DNA of 38,812 nucleotides, from the NCBI GenBank assembly GCA_030770425.1, contig JASJFT010000319.1, positions 1 through 38,812 of the forward strand, read 5' to 3'. The first letter of the stretch is position 1; every line of letters begins with the position of its first letter. Below the pieces are notes generated by a model. It ran no database searches, was not told the DNA's origin, and worked only from the letters and a program-made list of their open reading frames with translations. Made by a program: the position numbers and the translations under genes. Origin of the DNA: Darksidea phi (taxonomy: Eukaryota > Ascomycota > Dothideomycetes > Pleosporales > Lentitheciaceae). Shown here piece by piece: positions 1-10,360 of the stretch.

Positions 1-27
1 CAAAAAAAAAAAAAAAAAAACCCCCCC
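1..27. repeat. Homopolymer contig edge (poly-A then poly-C)
   Basis: One C is followed by 19 A and then 7 C. No biological feature is suggested. Together with the poly-G at the other end it looks like a contig-end artefact. Confidence 0.8.
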
Positions 28-93
28 TGCGTTGAGGCTACTAGCCAAGGGCCCTCGGCTCGGCTCATATATCCCCGGTCCGAACGATGCTTG

Positions 94-1423
94 TTATTTC
101 TCTACTACGACGTGACTCGAGAAGCCCGCACAAACCACTTGCTTGATCTGTTTCCCACGAAACACTTCCAGCTCGACGAAGTCCTCGACAAAATCCACGT
201 CTTCCCTAGCCACCTGCCTACGCTCATTATGCCCAGCACCAAACACCGTGCTCCAAGTCTCTCCGGGATTATTTCCCTCGACTTCACCTACAACCAGGAT
301 ATGTCCCCAGCCAATCGATACGTCTTTGGCGGTAACCGGGCGCCCATGAACCTCAAGTTTCACACACCGTACAAATTCATCCTCGTCTTCATCTGCGTCC
401 TTTCGTAGCACACTGAGTTCGCCACTCCTGAACGCTGTCGGGGATGCTTGGCCCCATACATACAGCTCGCCGTCGTCCGTGATAGCGGCGCTGTAGTAGC
501 CGCCTGAGGCAATTTTCTTGATGGTAGATTCGGTGAAGTAGGGAATCTTGGCGGCGCGGTCGCTGGAATGCGGGCTCATGTGTTCCTCGAAGGGGCGGCC
601 AAGGCATTTTGGATAGCGCCGGTCGGCTGCGTAAGTGTAGATCTACATTGTGCGGGTCAGCTTTTTGGCAAATATCTCTGTAGAACGTTTATCTACAGAA
701 ACTTCAGGATCCAGTGTGTACCTTGCCATTTCCGTTGAGCGCAGTGAACGTGGTCGCATTTGTGTTCCATTCGCTCGGCGCAAAAGCTAACCGCTCACAA
801 TGATGCAGTGGCAATTCAACGTACTTGTCGGGACCACGATTGTGTGACTTTAGACAATCTTCGAACTGCGCCAAAGAAGGCATGTCGACGACGTGTCCGC
901 CAGCGAGACTGGCACAAGCTCGTGTCCTTGAGCTTACCAAGATGCCGTCTCCAGCTGTGAAGCGTATATCGAGAATATCCCACGTATCGGCCCGGAAGGA
1001 GTAGGTTTTGATAGGATCTTCCCCCTTCTTAATAGCCACCTCCGAGCGGTAGAAGGTGATTTCATGCATGGATGGGGAGATAAAGCCCATCACTCCGTGA
1101 GCTATCTCTCGGCCGAAGAACTTTAGGGTTGGGTCGTATTTCGTACCTCTCAGGTGGCTAGCCTGGTGAGGGTTGAGGGACGTCCCCCAGTACGTCAGAT
1201 TCTCGCCAACGAGCGGAGGGCAGCCTACTAGGCGAGATCAGCCAAACGAATCCTGAACGCTGTCGGACGGTTTAGAAAGCTACCGCAACCTACATATCAC
1301 GTCGCACCACGACGCCCACAGAATCTTGACCTCCGGCGCTTTTAGGCAGATCATCGGCGCACTCATGGGGATTGAGCTGAGGCTGTTCTGCAGGCTACGG
1401 CCGAAAGTATAGAGCTCCATCAT
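94..1423 (-). CDS. RCC1-repeat (alpha-tubulin suppressor-like) protein
   Basis: Exons run 1423-1294, 1224-722 and 642-94 and give 393 aa. The introns are 69 and 79 bp with GT...AG ends; the first starts GTAGGT. The first ATG in frame is at 1423, because the reading frame further upstream opens only at a TTG. The protein has RCC1/beta-propeller hallmarks: an N-terminal MELYTFG blade start, an ILWASWCDVI segment that reads on across intron 1, then LYVWG, SIGWGHILVVGE and VFGAGHN near the C-terminus. Family knowledge: RCC1-like propellers are protein-interaction scaffolds, and only some are Ran exchange factors. This one is short with few clear blades, so I would not call it a Ran GEF. The stop is TAA at 94-96, close to the contig edge. 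Function beyond the fold is unknown. Confidence 0.85.
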
Positions 1424-1992
1424 GTTGATATCGGCGGGCGGCAGAGGAAAGCGCAGAGAAGGTAGTTGGGATTCGTGATGTAGATCCAAAGTGGTGGTGG
1501 GAGCGATTGCGACGCTTTCTAGGACAGCTCAGGGCAGCAGGCATCGCGACTCCGATAGTGGGAGCAACAATACTTTTTGGCAGACTCGTTCTTCCCTGAG
1601 CCCGCCTACTCATGCAATGTCGTTAGAGAAGAGGGTGTTAGTTTAGTAGAAGTAGTCCCAAAATAGACTAAAGAAGTGGGGCAACACGTGTTGAGGCTCA
1701 ACACCGTCTACCCTAATGTCTACATGACATTCACTCTCAAAAGCGCTTTAGACACCTTGCATAGATTCTCGTTTCGTACCTAGTGTCGATCAGGCTAACC
1801 GCATCCACCAGCCTTGCTTTCGCATAGCGCAATGACATCATCGGAGCATGAACAGCCCGGCATCTAGTCGGACCTTCATTATTGGGAGCAGGGGAGATCT
1901 CATCCATCGTCTAACCGCCTTACTGGCGGTAGGGGCAGCTTCGGAGTCCTTTCCCGAACCAAAACCACCACATCCCAGAAGCGCAGGGAGCT
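1424..1992. other. Intergenic: upstream of RCC1-like gene, downstream of IFI6-like gene
   Basis: No credible gene. It should hold the promoter of the RCC1-like gene and the 3' end of the next one. The one notable item is a perfect 12-bp palindrome CAACACGTGTTG at 1682-1693, which contains an E-box (CACGTG). Confidence 0.6.
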
Positions 1993-2598
1993 TCAATGCC
2001 ACGTCATACCCAAGCGCTGGAAAAAGGAGAAGAGCGAACCCTTGGGCACGGCTGCACCGTATCGCGACTGCCAGGCTGCCGCGAAAGTACCTAGGAATGG
2101 GTCAGAACAGCTATGAGAAGTGTGAAACTGGGCAAGAGACGTACCCTCTATCGGTCCAAGCTCTCCAAACCCAAGCGCCTCGATGGCCCACGGCGCGATG
2201 AGGACGAGGACGCCCAGAGCGACGACCGTGCAGAAGGCCGGATGCTCTTGCACAAAGCCCTCAATAGCTTTCGCGACCTCGCATGACTTGTCGTATGCCT
2301 CCTTCAAAGCTGGCCCCAGCTTCTGCGCCTCACGCAACACCGACTCCAGCTTGACAAGAACCCATTCGGCGACTTTCTCCTTCCATCCACATTCACCGAC
2401 GATGTCGTCGAGCTTGTTCCGCAGGTCTTTGCCGCCTTTCTCTGCGCTTGTGATGGCTTGCACAACTTGGTCCGCGACGGATTCCGCGGTGCGGGGTTTG
2501 TGGTACTGGAGAACGACTTGTTTCTCCCCGAGGTAGGTTTCGGTGGCCGGTTCAGCTCCAGTGATGCAGTTTAGGATGGTTTGCACGAACGACGCCAT
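1993..2598 (-). CDS. IFI6/IFI27-like (ISG12 family) small membrane protein
   Basis: Exons run 2598-2145 and 2090-1993 and give 183 aa. The 54-bp intron begins GTACGT and ends CCTAG. It is a multiple of three with no in-frame stop, so the unspliced frame also reads through (201 aa). Splicing joins GPIEG to TFAAAW, as expected from fungal relatives. The N-terminal 115 residues are amphipathic and charged. One strong hydrophobic stretch lies at residues 121-144, followed by a conserved tail with an SLFSFFQRLG motif. Family knowledge: animal IFI6/IFI27 proteins are small mitochondrial or ER membrane proteins that affect apoptosis. Fungal members are common, expanded and mostly uncharacterised. 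The assignment rests on my recognition of the hydrophobic block and tail. Confidence 0.75.
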   Translation of the reverse strand: MASFVQTILNCITGAEPATETYLGEKQVVLQYHKPRTAESVADQVVQAITSAEKGGKDLRNKLDDIVGECGWKEKVAEWVLVKLESVLREAQKLGPALKEAYDKSCEVAKAIEGFVQEHPAFCTVVALGVLVLIAPWAIEALGFGELGPIEGTSLAQFHTSHSCSDPFLGTFAAAWQSRYGAAVPKGSLFSFFQRLGMTWH

Positions 2599-4230
2599 TT
2601 TGAAGGATGTCGAAGTATCTGACAGTATCAGAGCGAGTTGTGTCGTGTTGATTTATTTGTGGATTAGGCACTTGCAGCCTTGCTGTGTCAGCAAAAAGGC
2701 GGCGAGGACGACGCCGAATCATTTTCACTCTCTCGGTCTGCGCCACTTTGTGGGACGTTAATACTGCATGCAGCAGCCTAGTTGTTTTTGAGTCACTTAT
2801 GGATACCACCGTAGTTTAGATCACTGCGCCTAGTTTTTCTCCACACCAACGCCCACTAACAACCTCTAGAAGAGCAATAGAAGCAACACATGCTACGTAA
2901 ACCCAATGGCACCTTATACCATGCGTATGCCCATGTGCTCGAGGATAGCCTGCTTAGTATGATAAGGGATCCATTCCACCAAGCCGCAGTGCTATTTTCT
3001 ATTCCTATATCGCCGCAACAATGAACTTGCTGCAATCCGAGTCTATGGCTAATGGAAGGTCAGATACCTTCGCCTACTCGACTGAAGTACACGACGTTCG
3101 TAGGTCTACCATCAGAACGGTCCACATAAACGCCCATGCTATATTTTCAGTTTCGCATGCCTTCGAGCGTATCGTAAGTGGAGCATGACCGTCTATAGGC
3201 TTATGGCTCGCACGGCGACTTGTGAAGAACTCCGCACTTTTTAACCCTTCCTTGGTTGAGAAAGGACGTCATAGGAAAGGGTCATACTATGTCTGAAGTG
3301 AGCACTCGAGTGCTACTTCTTCAGAGATAGTTGTGGAATGCCTGATCGCGCTGTGGTGGTAAGAAGACTATTTCACGGCGCTAAGTTCACCCCACTGGAC
3401 GTCGCTACCTTCCTGCAATCACTAAGCAGTTAGGGCCGTAATGGTCCAAACAAGATTCAGATACGAGCGACGATAGCCCTTTCCGTCGGAAATGGCCTCC
3501 GACGACCATATGATAACATCCTTTCCAACAGCCTACTGAACTTTTAATCATGAGCAATGCCTAGTAACTGGATGAAGGAACATAAGTTAGAGCTGGCAGC
3601 GCATAGAATGGGCGAGTAGTGTAAGCGTTCGGCTTTGTCCATTCAGTTTGTCTGTGTTTTCTAGATGGTTTCACCTTGTTTGTCGATAATGCAGGCACCC
3701 GCAAAGCCACCGCAACGCAAACAACGTCATCGCGTTCCCAGTTGCCTATTTTATTTCTTGTTTACCTTTCTGCTGTCCTGGTTGCAGCTTGTTGTCCGGG
3801 TCGTCTTCAAACTCCCGTAACAGCGCGCCAACTCCTGGCACTGCCCTCCTGCTAGCTTACGCTCGAAGGTTGGTCAGCTGGATAAAGCGGGGGCCTCGCT
3901 TTCTCAAGAGATTCCAGAAGCTGTCCGTGTAAGTCCACGTTTGCCTCATCGCCTGGATAGACTCTGGAGGTAAGCTCCGAAACAAAGCCTCCGTCGTCTT
4001 CTCTTACCTTGCGTTCCCTCTAACCTATCACCTCAGGCCCCACCACTGCTACCCTGAACCGCGCAAGTTGTACACTCTAATCTCCAGCGTCCTTACCCGG
4101 TTACGAATCTTTCAAACATCGAAGCTCGCAGACCGATATCTGGACTCTCGAGGATAGCAGAGTAAGCCCTCCCTTTTTCATAAGCGCAGCAAAACCTGAC
4201 AAAAAGCCGCAGGACTCCACTTCAAACAGC
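2599..4230. other. Intergenic, divergent promoter region
   Basis: About 1.6 kb between divergently transcribed genes. Frames in all six readings are short and broken, and no tRNA or repeat was recognised. The stretch near 3700-4230 is pyrimidine-rich on the + strand with possible splice-like signals, so a long 5' UTR or a 5' UTR intron of the downstream + strand gene is possible but not shown. Confidence 0.5.
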
Positions 4231-6115
4231 ATGGGTGGCCACGCATTCCACGGCCTCTACTGTCCCCGTATCCCCCGAGACCTCTACCTCAAGATCCGCG
4301 AGCAGACGACAGACGCCCTCCGCAAGCTCTTCGCCCGTGTCGTTGTCCCCACCGAGATGCCTTCCAAGGTTGATTACGGTGACATTGACTTCCTGGTCTC
4401 TGGATTTCTTCCCAGCTCCTCTGGTACCTCCCTCAACTGGCCTGCAATGGTCAAGGCAGTCTCTTCAGTCTTCAACACCACGCACTGCCGACGTGGCCAC
4501 CTGAACCCAGAAGTCATCTTTAGCGCTATACCCGCTGGCGGCAATAATAATTTCTGGGTCCAGGTTGATGTCAAGGTTTTAGAGATGCCAGATGAGCAGA
4601 GCTTTGCGTGGGATCAATTTCAGTTGAACTACGCGAGCGGGAGCAAGATGCTTGGGTCCTTGATCAAGCCGCTTGGGATGACAATTGATCTTGAGGGTTT
4701 GCACGTTCGCGTTGAAGAGGTGGAGCAGACGAATTTCCCCGGCAGTATGGTATTCGTGAGCAAGGATCCTTGGTACGTAATCCTCAGTCCTTATGATAGC
4801 GTGTCTCTGGTCTGAGATGGCTTTGACCAAAAGCTTTAGGTATAAGCTGTGCTGACTTTGCAAGGGACTTGCTCAAAATTGTGGGATTGGATAGGAGGAT
4901 CCTATATGAGGGGTTCACGAGCAATGAAGAGAGTAAGTTGCTAGTGTTGCAAATGAGATGCATTCGCTAATTAAGTCAGTCTATAAGTACTTCTCTTCCT
5001 CATGGGTCTTCAACCCAGCGCACTTCGCCGCTCGCTTGGAGGACGAGAAGTTCCTCAAGCATCTAGAGGAGCGGTCAGCGCCCTGGGTGCACTTCGTCAC
5101 GGAGTGGATCCCTCAGCACTACCCCGACTACCGCTTCCCTGATCAGGACGTCTCGCTCAGGCAGTGGCACAAGACTTCAAGGGCTGCAATGAGGGAGAAG
5201 GTCTTCACGCTCTTCCCATCCATCACGTCTGAGTACTACTCAAAGCGCGCTGCTCACCTCAAAGTGCTAGAGGAGCAACGGCTAAAAGAGGTCCTGATGA
5301 AGGCCATTCCTGCCAACCGAGAGGGTTGGAGCGATGATCTACCATGCCCGCGAGTTATCGCCATGCCTACAGGGCCGGTTACACCTCCTATGAACCCTAC
5401 AATGCCGACCGACAGCCTCCGTCCCCACATCCTATCAGACGGGCTTCTTGCAACTCCGCCCAACCCACCAAATACGCCCCCGCTCTCACCCGTTCTCGCA
5501 ACCGACTTCCCACGTCTCTCCAATAATCCCCTGGATACACCTCTCTACCTCACCCCCCTTCCGCGCACTCCAGCTTTGGCCTTCACCGCACACCCGCCGT
5601 CTGCCACCATGTCGCTTGAGGCAAAGCTTCTCTGCATCGCGCGCTGGACCCTCTTCTCCCCATCAACCGGCCTGCCCTATCTCGCACGCAAACCTCGTGA
5701 GAAGAAGTTCGAGATGTGCTGGAGCGATTACGGTGTTAGTGATGATGTGTTGATAGCTTGGGTAAGGGATATGTGGTGGGGAATTTGGATGAGGCAGGCA
5801 CAGGTGAACTACATCGGTACGTATAAGCTGCCTACATCCACCATAACGAACTATACTGATTTTGTTGTAGGAATGTGGAAGCGGCGGTTCGAAAAAGAGG
5901 ACGCTAAGTTAGCCAAGGCAAAGGAGCTGGCAGCGAAGGCGCAACAAGAGTCCGAAACTGCTGCGAGGATGGAGGTAGAGGAGAGTGTGGTCATTGGCAA
6001 GGATGTGGAGCAGGTAACCAAGAAGAGCGAGGAGTTGGATGCTGAGTTCACGGCTGCGGAGATCCATGCTCGGAGGGAAAAGGTATTGGGTAGACTCGCA
6101 AAGCTCGCCGCTTGA
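4231..6115 (+). CDS. Orphan nucleotidyltransferase-fold protein, fungal conserved hypothetical
   Basis: Exons 4231-4772, 4865-4932, 4980-5816 and 5871-6115 give 563 aa. The introns are 92, 47 and 54 bp; the last is 3n and stop-free. The N-terminal domain carries the acidic pattern of the pol-beta nucleotidyltransferase fold: YGDIDFLV at residues 49-56 (D51, D53) and WVQVDVKV at 109-116 (D113 as the candidate third carboxylate). The usual Gly-Ser helix before the first acidic pair is not obvious; a KVDYGDID context is there instead. A middle alpha-helical region is followed by a Pro/Thr-rich linker (about 332-400), a Trp-rich segment, and a C-terminal Lys/Glu/Ala-rich helix or coiled coil (from about 485). 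Substrate and pathway are unknown. What is seen is the motif triad; NTase activity is inference. Confidence 0.8.
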
Positions 6116-6354
6116 GAACTCGATCTGGGGGCCACCGAACGAAGTCTGTGGCCTAAGTGATCGGATGTTGACTAGCATTGAGCCTAGTTATCTCTGAGGG
6201 CTTTCGACAGTATCGCCATGCGTTTATAGTGGCGGGTGGCATGGCAAGGCCGCGTATTCCAAAAATTCCTCTTCATGACCCCCGCTCAGAGCAGGTTGCC
6301 TCGTGATACATTTACACTTGCCTCCGACTCCATATATTTCCCTAGCTTCACCCC

Positions 6355-7083
6355 TCAAAGCATGGTTTTTGCAAAGTGAAGCCCCGCCGCCCAATGCCAG
6401 AGCCTTGCATCGACCCTCTTGCCCTCTTTATCATACTGCTCCAACCGCTCATACAGCTCATCAAGCGGCACAACGACCCTCTCGATATACTCGCCATCCT
6501 CTAGGACTTGCTCCGGCTCCTTATCTCCCTCCTTCAACTGCACCTCAACAGTGGCCAGCTGCATATTTGCTGTGCTCATCCCCGGATCGCTGACGATTGT
6601 TGGACTGATATACGACAACTTGCCCTTGTATCCCGTCTCCTCGTGCAGCTCGCGGACGCTAGCATCGCTGGGTGTTTCAGAGGCGTCGATGAGACCTGCA
6701 GGGAACTCAACGCAGACGGCATCGACTGGAGGGCGGTATTGCAGAATTATGATGGTGGAGGGGGGTTTGGTGGGGTGTCGAATGACAGTGCTGATGGCTA
6801 CGGCGTCAACGCCGGATTGTCCGCGTGTCTTGCGCGAGGCCGCCTCCCAGATGCGCGATTTGCCTTCTTGGTCGGTCCAAGTTATCTTCTGGAACTCGAT
6901 CCATTTCGCTTCGTCGGCGGGGAGGGCATCGATCGAGGTGATTTTGGCGGGTTGCGGCATGTTGTAGGCTGCGAAGGACGGATGCGTGGTGTGGAAGAGG
7001 CGGACCACGGAAGATTTGGAGAGGCTAAAGGGAACTTCTGTGAGAGTGCGTCTTATCAAAGGGGACAATGGGGCTAGGTACAT
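6355..7083 (-). CDS. YSA1: Nudix hydrolase, ADP-ribose pyrophosphatase (YSA1-like)
   Basis: A single exon gives 242 aa. A complete Nudix box spans residues 130-152: G, five residues, E, seven residues, then REL-x-EE-x-G-Y. It is preceded by LQYRPPVDAVCVEFPAG, the lead-in typical of ADP-ribose pyrophosphatases. Family knowledge: these enzymes hydrolyse ADP-ribose and other nucleotide sugars to AMP and a sugar phosphate, using Mg2+ bound by the box glutamates. The first 41 residues are Arg/Ser-rich with few acids and end before a second Met at residue 42, where the conserved protein begins. This suggests a mitochondrial presequence, with a shorter cytosolic form possible from Met42 (inference). 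The gene is convergent with the NTase-fold gene (239 bp between stops). Confidence 0.92.
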   Translation of the reverse strand: MYLAPLSPLIRRTLTEVPFSLSKSSVVRLFHTTHPSFAAYNMPQPAKITSIDALPADEAKWIEFQKITWTDQEGKSRIWEAASRKTRGQSGVDAVAISTVIRHPTKPPSTIIILQYRPPVDAVCVEFPAGLIDASETPSDASVRELHEETGYKGKLSYISPTIVSDPGMSTANMQLATVEVQLKEGDKEPEQVLEDGEYIERVVVPLDELYERLEQYDKEGKRVDARLWHWAAGLHFAKTML

Positions 7084-8447
7084 TGAGGCCGTGTAGAGAG
7101 GGGTTTGTAACGCACCAAATAGCAGGTGAAGCGCAGATTGGGAGCAGCCCCGCAGCGCGTCATCGATTAGTCCGCTTTCGCGAGGTCACGTGCAAATATG
7201 TGTGCAACATGTGCAATGTTAGGCCATCCAACGTTCCATCACACCTCTTCGATCCATGACACTGAAATAGCCTGCTTGTATTAACCCCCCGAATCTGTCT
7301 TCACTGATCCATGGACGCACAACTTTACCTGTCCGTTCTAGACCGCCTGAACCGTACCCTTGTTGTGACTCCCCAGCGATCCACGCCAGGATATTTTATT
7401 TATAATGGGGGGAGCGCTCTGACACAGAAAAAGCAGTCCAATTTCTCATCCGCATGAGTGTTTTGGGAAAAAACAAACATCCAAGCTCATTCACGGGAGT
7501 GCTTTGGGGAAAAAACAATCATTCAAACGGCCGATTCCGAGACAAGGCGGAATTACTCAATCGTATGCTGGCGTACATACACGGGACGGGACATGGAAAA
7601 AAGCAACTTCTCCCAGCCCGTTCCCCCCAACTTGCTAGCACGCCCATATTTCGCAAACATTAGCCGAAATGAGAGCGTTTGGCCGATTGATCGCAACAGC
7701 CGGGGGTCGCCGAGGTGGCTTAAGCCCCTCCGCAAAAGTGCCTCTGGGATGGACCAACCACAGTCTAGGATGGTCTCATTTCCGCGACACAGCTCACCGA
7801 TGAGACTCTTCATCGGCATCATTATTCCACCTTGTATTTCTTATGAGACGCGCCTAGGCTGTGTGGATGCCACTAGTGCAAGAAGCTGTGGGTTTGCGCA
7901 CAGCCTTTCTGTCTATTGCTCGTTTCTATTCGCTCCGAGGTCGGTGGCTCTCGGGTCGCGAATGCGCCGGTTGGGGCCTGGTCCTATAGATATGTGTATG
8001 GTCCATGGGTGGACTCGAGTACAGCGATGATCGATGATCCGGTCACGGTAGATATAGAATACTGAAAAAGAGCAGTCACTTCCTTCGGCTAACGTACCTA
8101 AAAGTATCTCACTTCCCGCTGTACGTGGTAGTCTGGAATGCAGTTGCGACATACTGGAACGCTGCAGGACCTCGTGCACTACATGGATCCTGTATGCAAC
8201 TGCAGTGGTATGGCACAAGCCATGCCATGCACACGCGACAGCCAATCACATGGTCATCAGAAAATCGCCGATGGGCTCACTCCTGCACAGATTTGATGGG
8301 ACAGAATTTGTTGGGTAGGACTTTGATGTCCGTTCGAATTTCTCGCGCTGTAGCGCTGAAAGTATTCGTTTGCGTTGCCATTAATTATCTACGTTTAGAT
8401 CGTGTCTCATCCATAGCATGAATCGTCTACATGAAATCTAGGTCGTC
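7084..8447. other. Intergenic: YSA1 promoter and 3' flank of the permease gene
   Basis: No supported gene. A longer open frame at 7458-8030 has no ATG start and unconvincing composition. An E-box in the context GTCACGTG lies at 7187-7192, about 105 bp upstream of the YSA1 ATG. A pair of imperfect direct repeats lies at 7456-7526. Confidence 0.5.
7456..7526. repeat. Imperfect direct repeat, two ~29-30-bp units
   Basis: Units at 7456-7484 and 7497-7526 share the pattern GAGTG-YTTTGGG followed by an A-run, an AC-rich stretch and TTCAA/TCCAA. The repeat period is 41 bp. It may be a local duplication; no function is apparent. Confidence 0.55.
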
Positions 8448-10360
8448 CTATTCAGCATCCTCCTCCCATTCGAGTGCGGCGGTGGGCACCTTAAACCTCT
8501 TGCGGCCGCTGATAAACCAATCTCCAAATGCAAGCAGAACAGCGCCGATGAAGATAGGGCCAGCATAGTTCATAGTAAGGTTTGTTACCGGCAGAGACGA
8601 CGGGAATGGAATGAATATAATAACGTAGATCAAGTAGACCAGGGCAGCGAGCTTGATTGGGATGCTCCACCTTCCAAGTTGCCATGGTCCGTATTTCGGG
8701 TGCTTGCCAGCAAGTTGGCGCAGCGTGAGGAGGATGATCGGAATAGTATATGATACGTATAGTGCGATGGTGGGTAGCGCGATAAGGGCGTTGAAAGCAG
8801 CGGTCGAGCCAAGGTTGATGAGCGACAGAAGGCAGCAGATGGTACCGACCAAGACGAGAGCAGGCAGCGGAACTTGCAGCCGCGGATGGATCTGCATTAC
8901 TTTATTAGTCTAGTCCGAATATTTGTGCAGACGAGACTTACATAGGTGAAGGACTCATGGTAAGGGAGGCCTTTGTCGCGTGCGAAGGACCAGACCAAAC
9001 GGGAAACTGAGGCAATGACATTGAAATTGGACACCATGCACACTCCGGCCATCATGACGACCATGACTGTTGACGCAGCCTTCGATCCCGTGCTGTAATC
9101 TCGAGTTAGGTGTGAAGGCGAGGCCTTGTAGACTGGGCTCTTACGCAGAATAGAAAACTTCGGCGATTGGCAAGATGGAACCAGAAACGGCTTCGGTATC
9201 TCCAATGCAATACATTAAACATATGCAGAATGCAAATTGCATAATAGCATTAGAGGAAGTGGCAAAGAGCATGGCTGCGGGCACTCGCTTCCGAGGCTCC
9301 TTGGTTTCATCGACTATTCGCTTGGTTAACACTGAAATGGCATGCTATGTAGACTCTTGTACAACTTACTCATATGAAGAACACCATCGAAGCTGCTGAT
9401 GGAAAATGCTGTGGTAAGCATGCCGATGGAGAAGGCAACACCGGGATTGCTCCAGCCACTATCCGTGTGCAGGGTCTTCCAGACGAATTCGTTGGAGCTG
9501 CGCTTCGCCAGTGTGGCGAGGGTGGTGATGACGGTGATGAAGAAAATAACATGACAAATGCCGCCTATGGTTTCGAGGGAGCTGATGATTCTTCGCAATG
9601 CGAAATTGAGAAGTACTGGAACGATGATCAGGGCGATCAGGAAGAGGGTTGCATGCCAGGATTTCAGTTCGTATGTTGGGTTGTTGAAAATGATCAGACC
9701 GGCCAAAGTGTTAGACGAGACGGACAAGGCGGCGGCGGAGTTGCAAATCCAAGCAATGACTGTGATCCAGCCTAGGCTCAGGTGTCAGTTCTAGCATGGT
9801 GTACAACGCCATTCAAGCACCGACGTACCCTGGATAAACCCCCAGAACTCTGGTGCTCTCTGGGCAAAGCGAGCCGACCAGCGGTATTGCGCACCAACAG
9901 TAGGGTCCCTGCGGCAATGTCAGCAGATCATGGCGAGGAGGTATTGGGATTTGTTAGAAGAAAAAAAGATTTATCCGTACATTGATGCCATTTCGCCCAA
10001 AGCAGTAGCGACCAGTGTTGATCCAATGCCGGCGATCAGAGCGCCGTAAACGATGGCAGCCGGACCGCCGTTGAGCCAGGCGAACTGGAAGGTCAGACCA
10101 ACGCCCTCCCATCCGGTCTGCAGAGTGAAGCCAAAATTCATGATGGCAATGTAATTGATGTAGCGCTGGGATAAGCGTTAGCGCGCTGGCTCCAATCATG
10201 AGCGTCATGGGCATGGACGTACGTCGAAAACATTCTTAGACGCAGATGCATCAGAAGGGCGGCTGTTGTGGTCCGACTCGGAACCTTTGTCGCGGAGTCC
10301 ATCGTGGTAGTCTGGCACTGTTGTCGTGACGACTTCAGCGTCCTTGTCGACGAGAGACAT
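8448..10360 (-). CDS. APC-superfamily amino acid/GABA/choline-type permease
   Basis: Seven exons (10360-10223, 10165-9981, 9908-9829, 9771-9370, 9313-9145, 9092-8942, 8891-8448) give 522 aa. The six introns are 50-72 bp with good donors and CTAAC/CTGAC-like branch sites. Exon 5 is set at 9313, not at the AG near 9332, because the earlier AG would make a 38-bp intron; the chosen one restores a continuous FDGVLHMIDETKEPRKRVP segment. The protein has an acidic Ser-rich N-tail (about 45 aa), then a typical fungal permease core: GWEGVGLTFQF, a LGEMASMDPTVGAQYRW segment and many hydrophobic helices (about 12 expected). Family knowledge: plasma-membrane uptake of GABA, choline or amino acids; substrate cannot be told from sequence. 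It is divergent from the rhodopsin-domain gene, with a 1.27-kb GC-rich region between them. Confidence 0.92.

Noticed and set aside
1424..1489. Longer N-terminus for the RCC1-like protein
   Set aside because: The upstream frame opens at TTG; the first ATG (1423) directly precedes the conserved LYTFG blade start.
7458..8030. 190-codon open frame on the + strand
   Set aside because: It begins at GTG, not ATG, has unconvincing composition, no family motif, and lies in the YSA1 promoter region.
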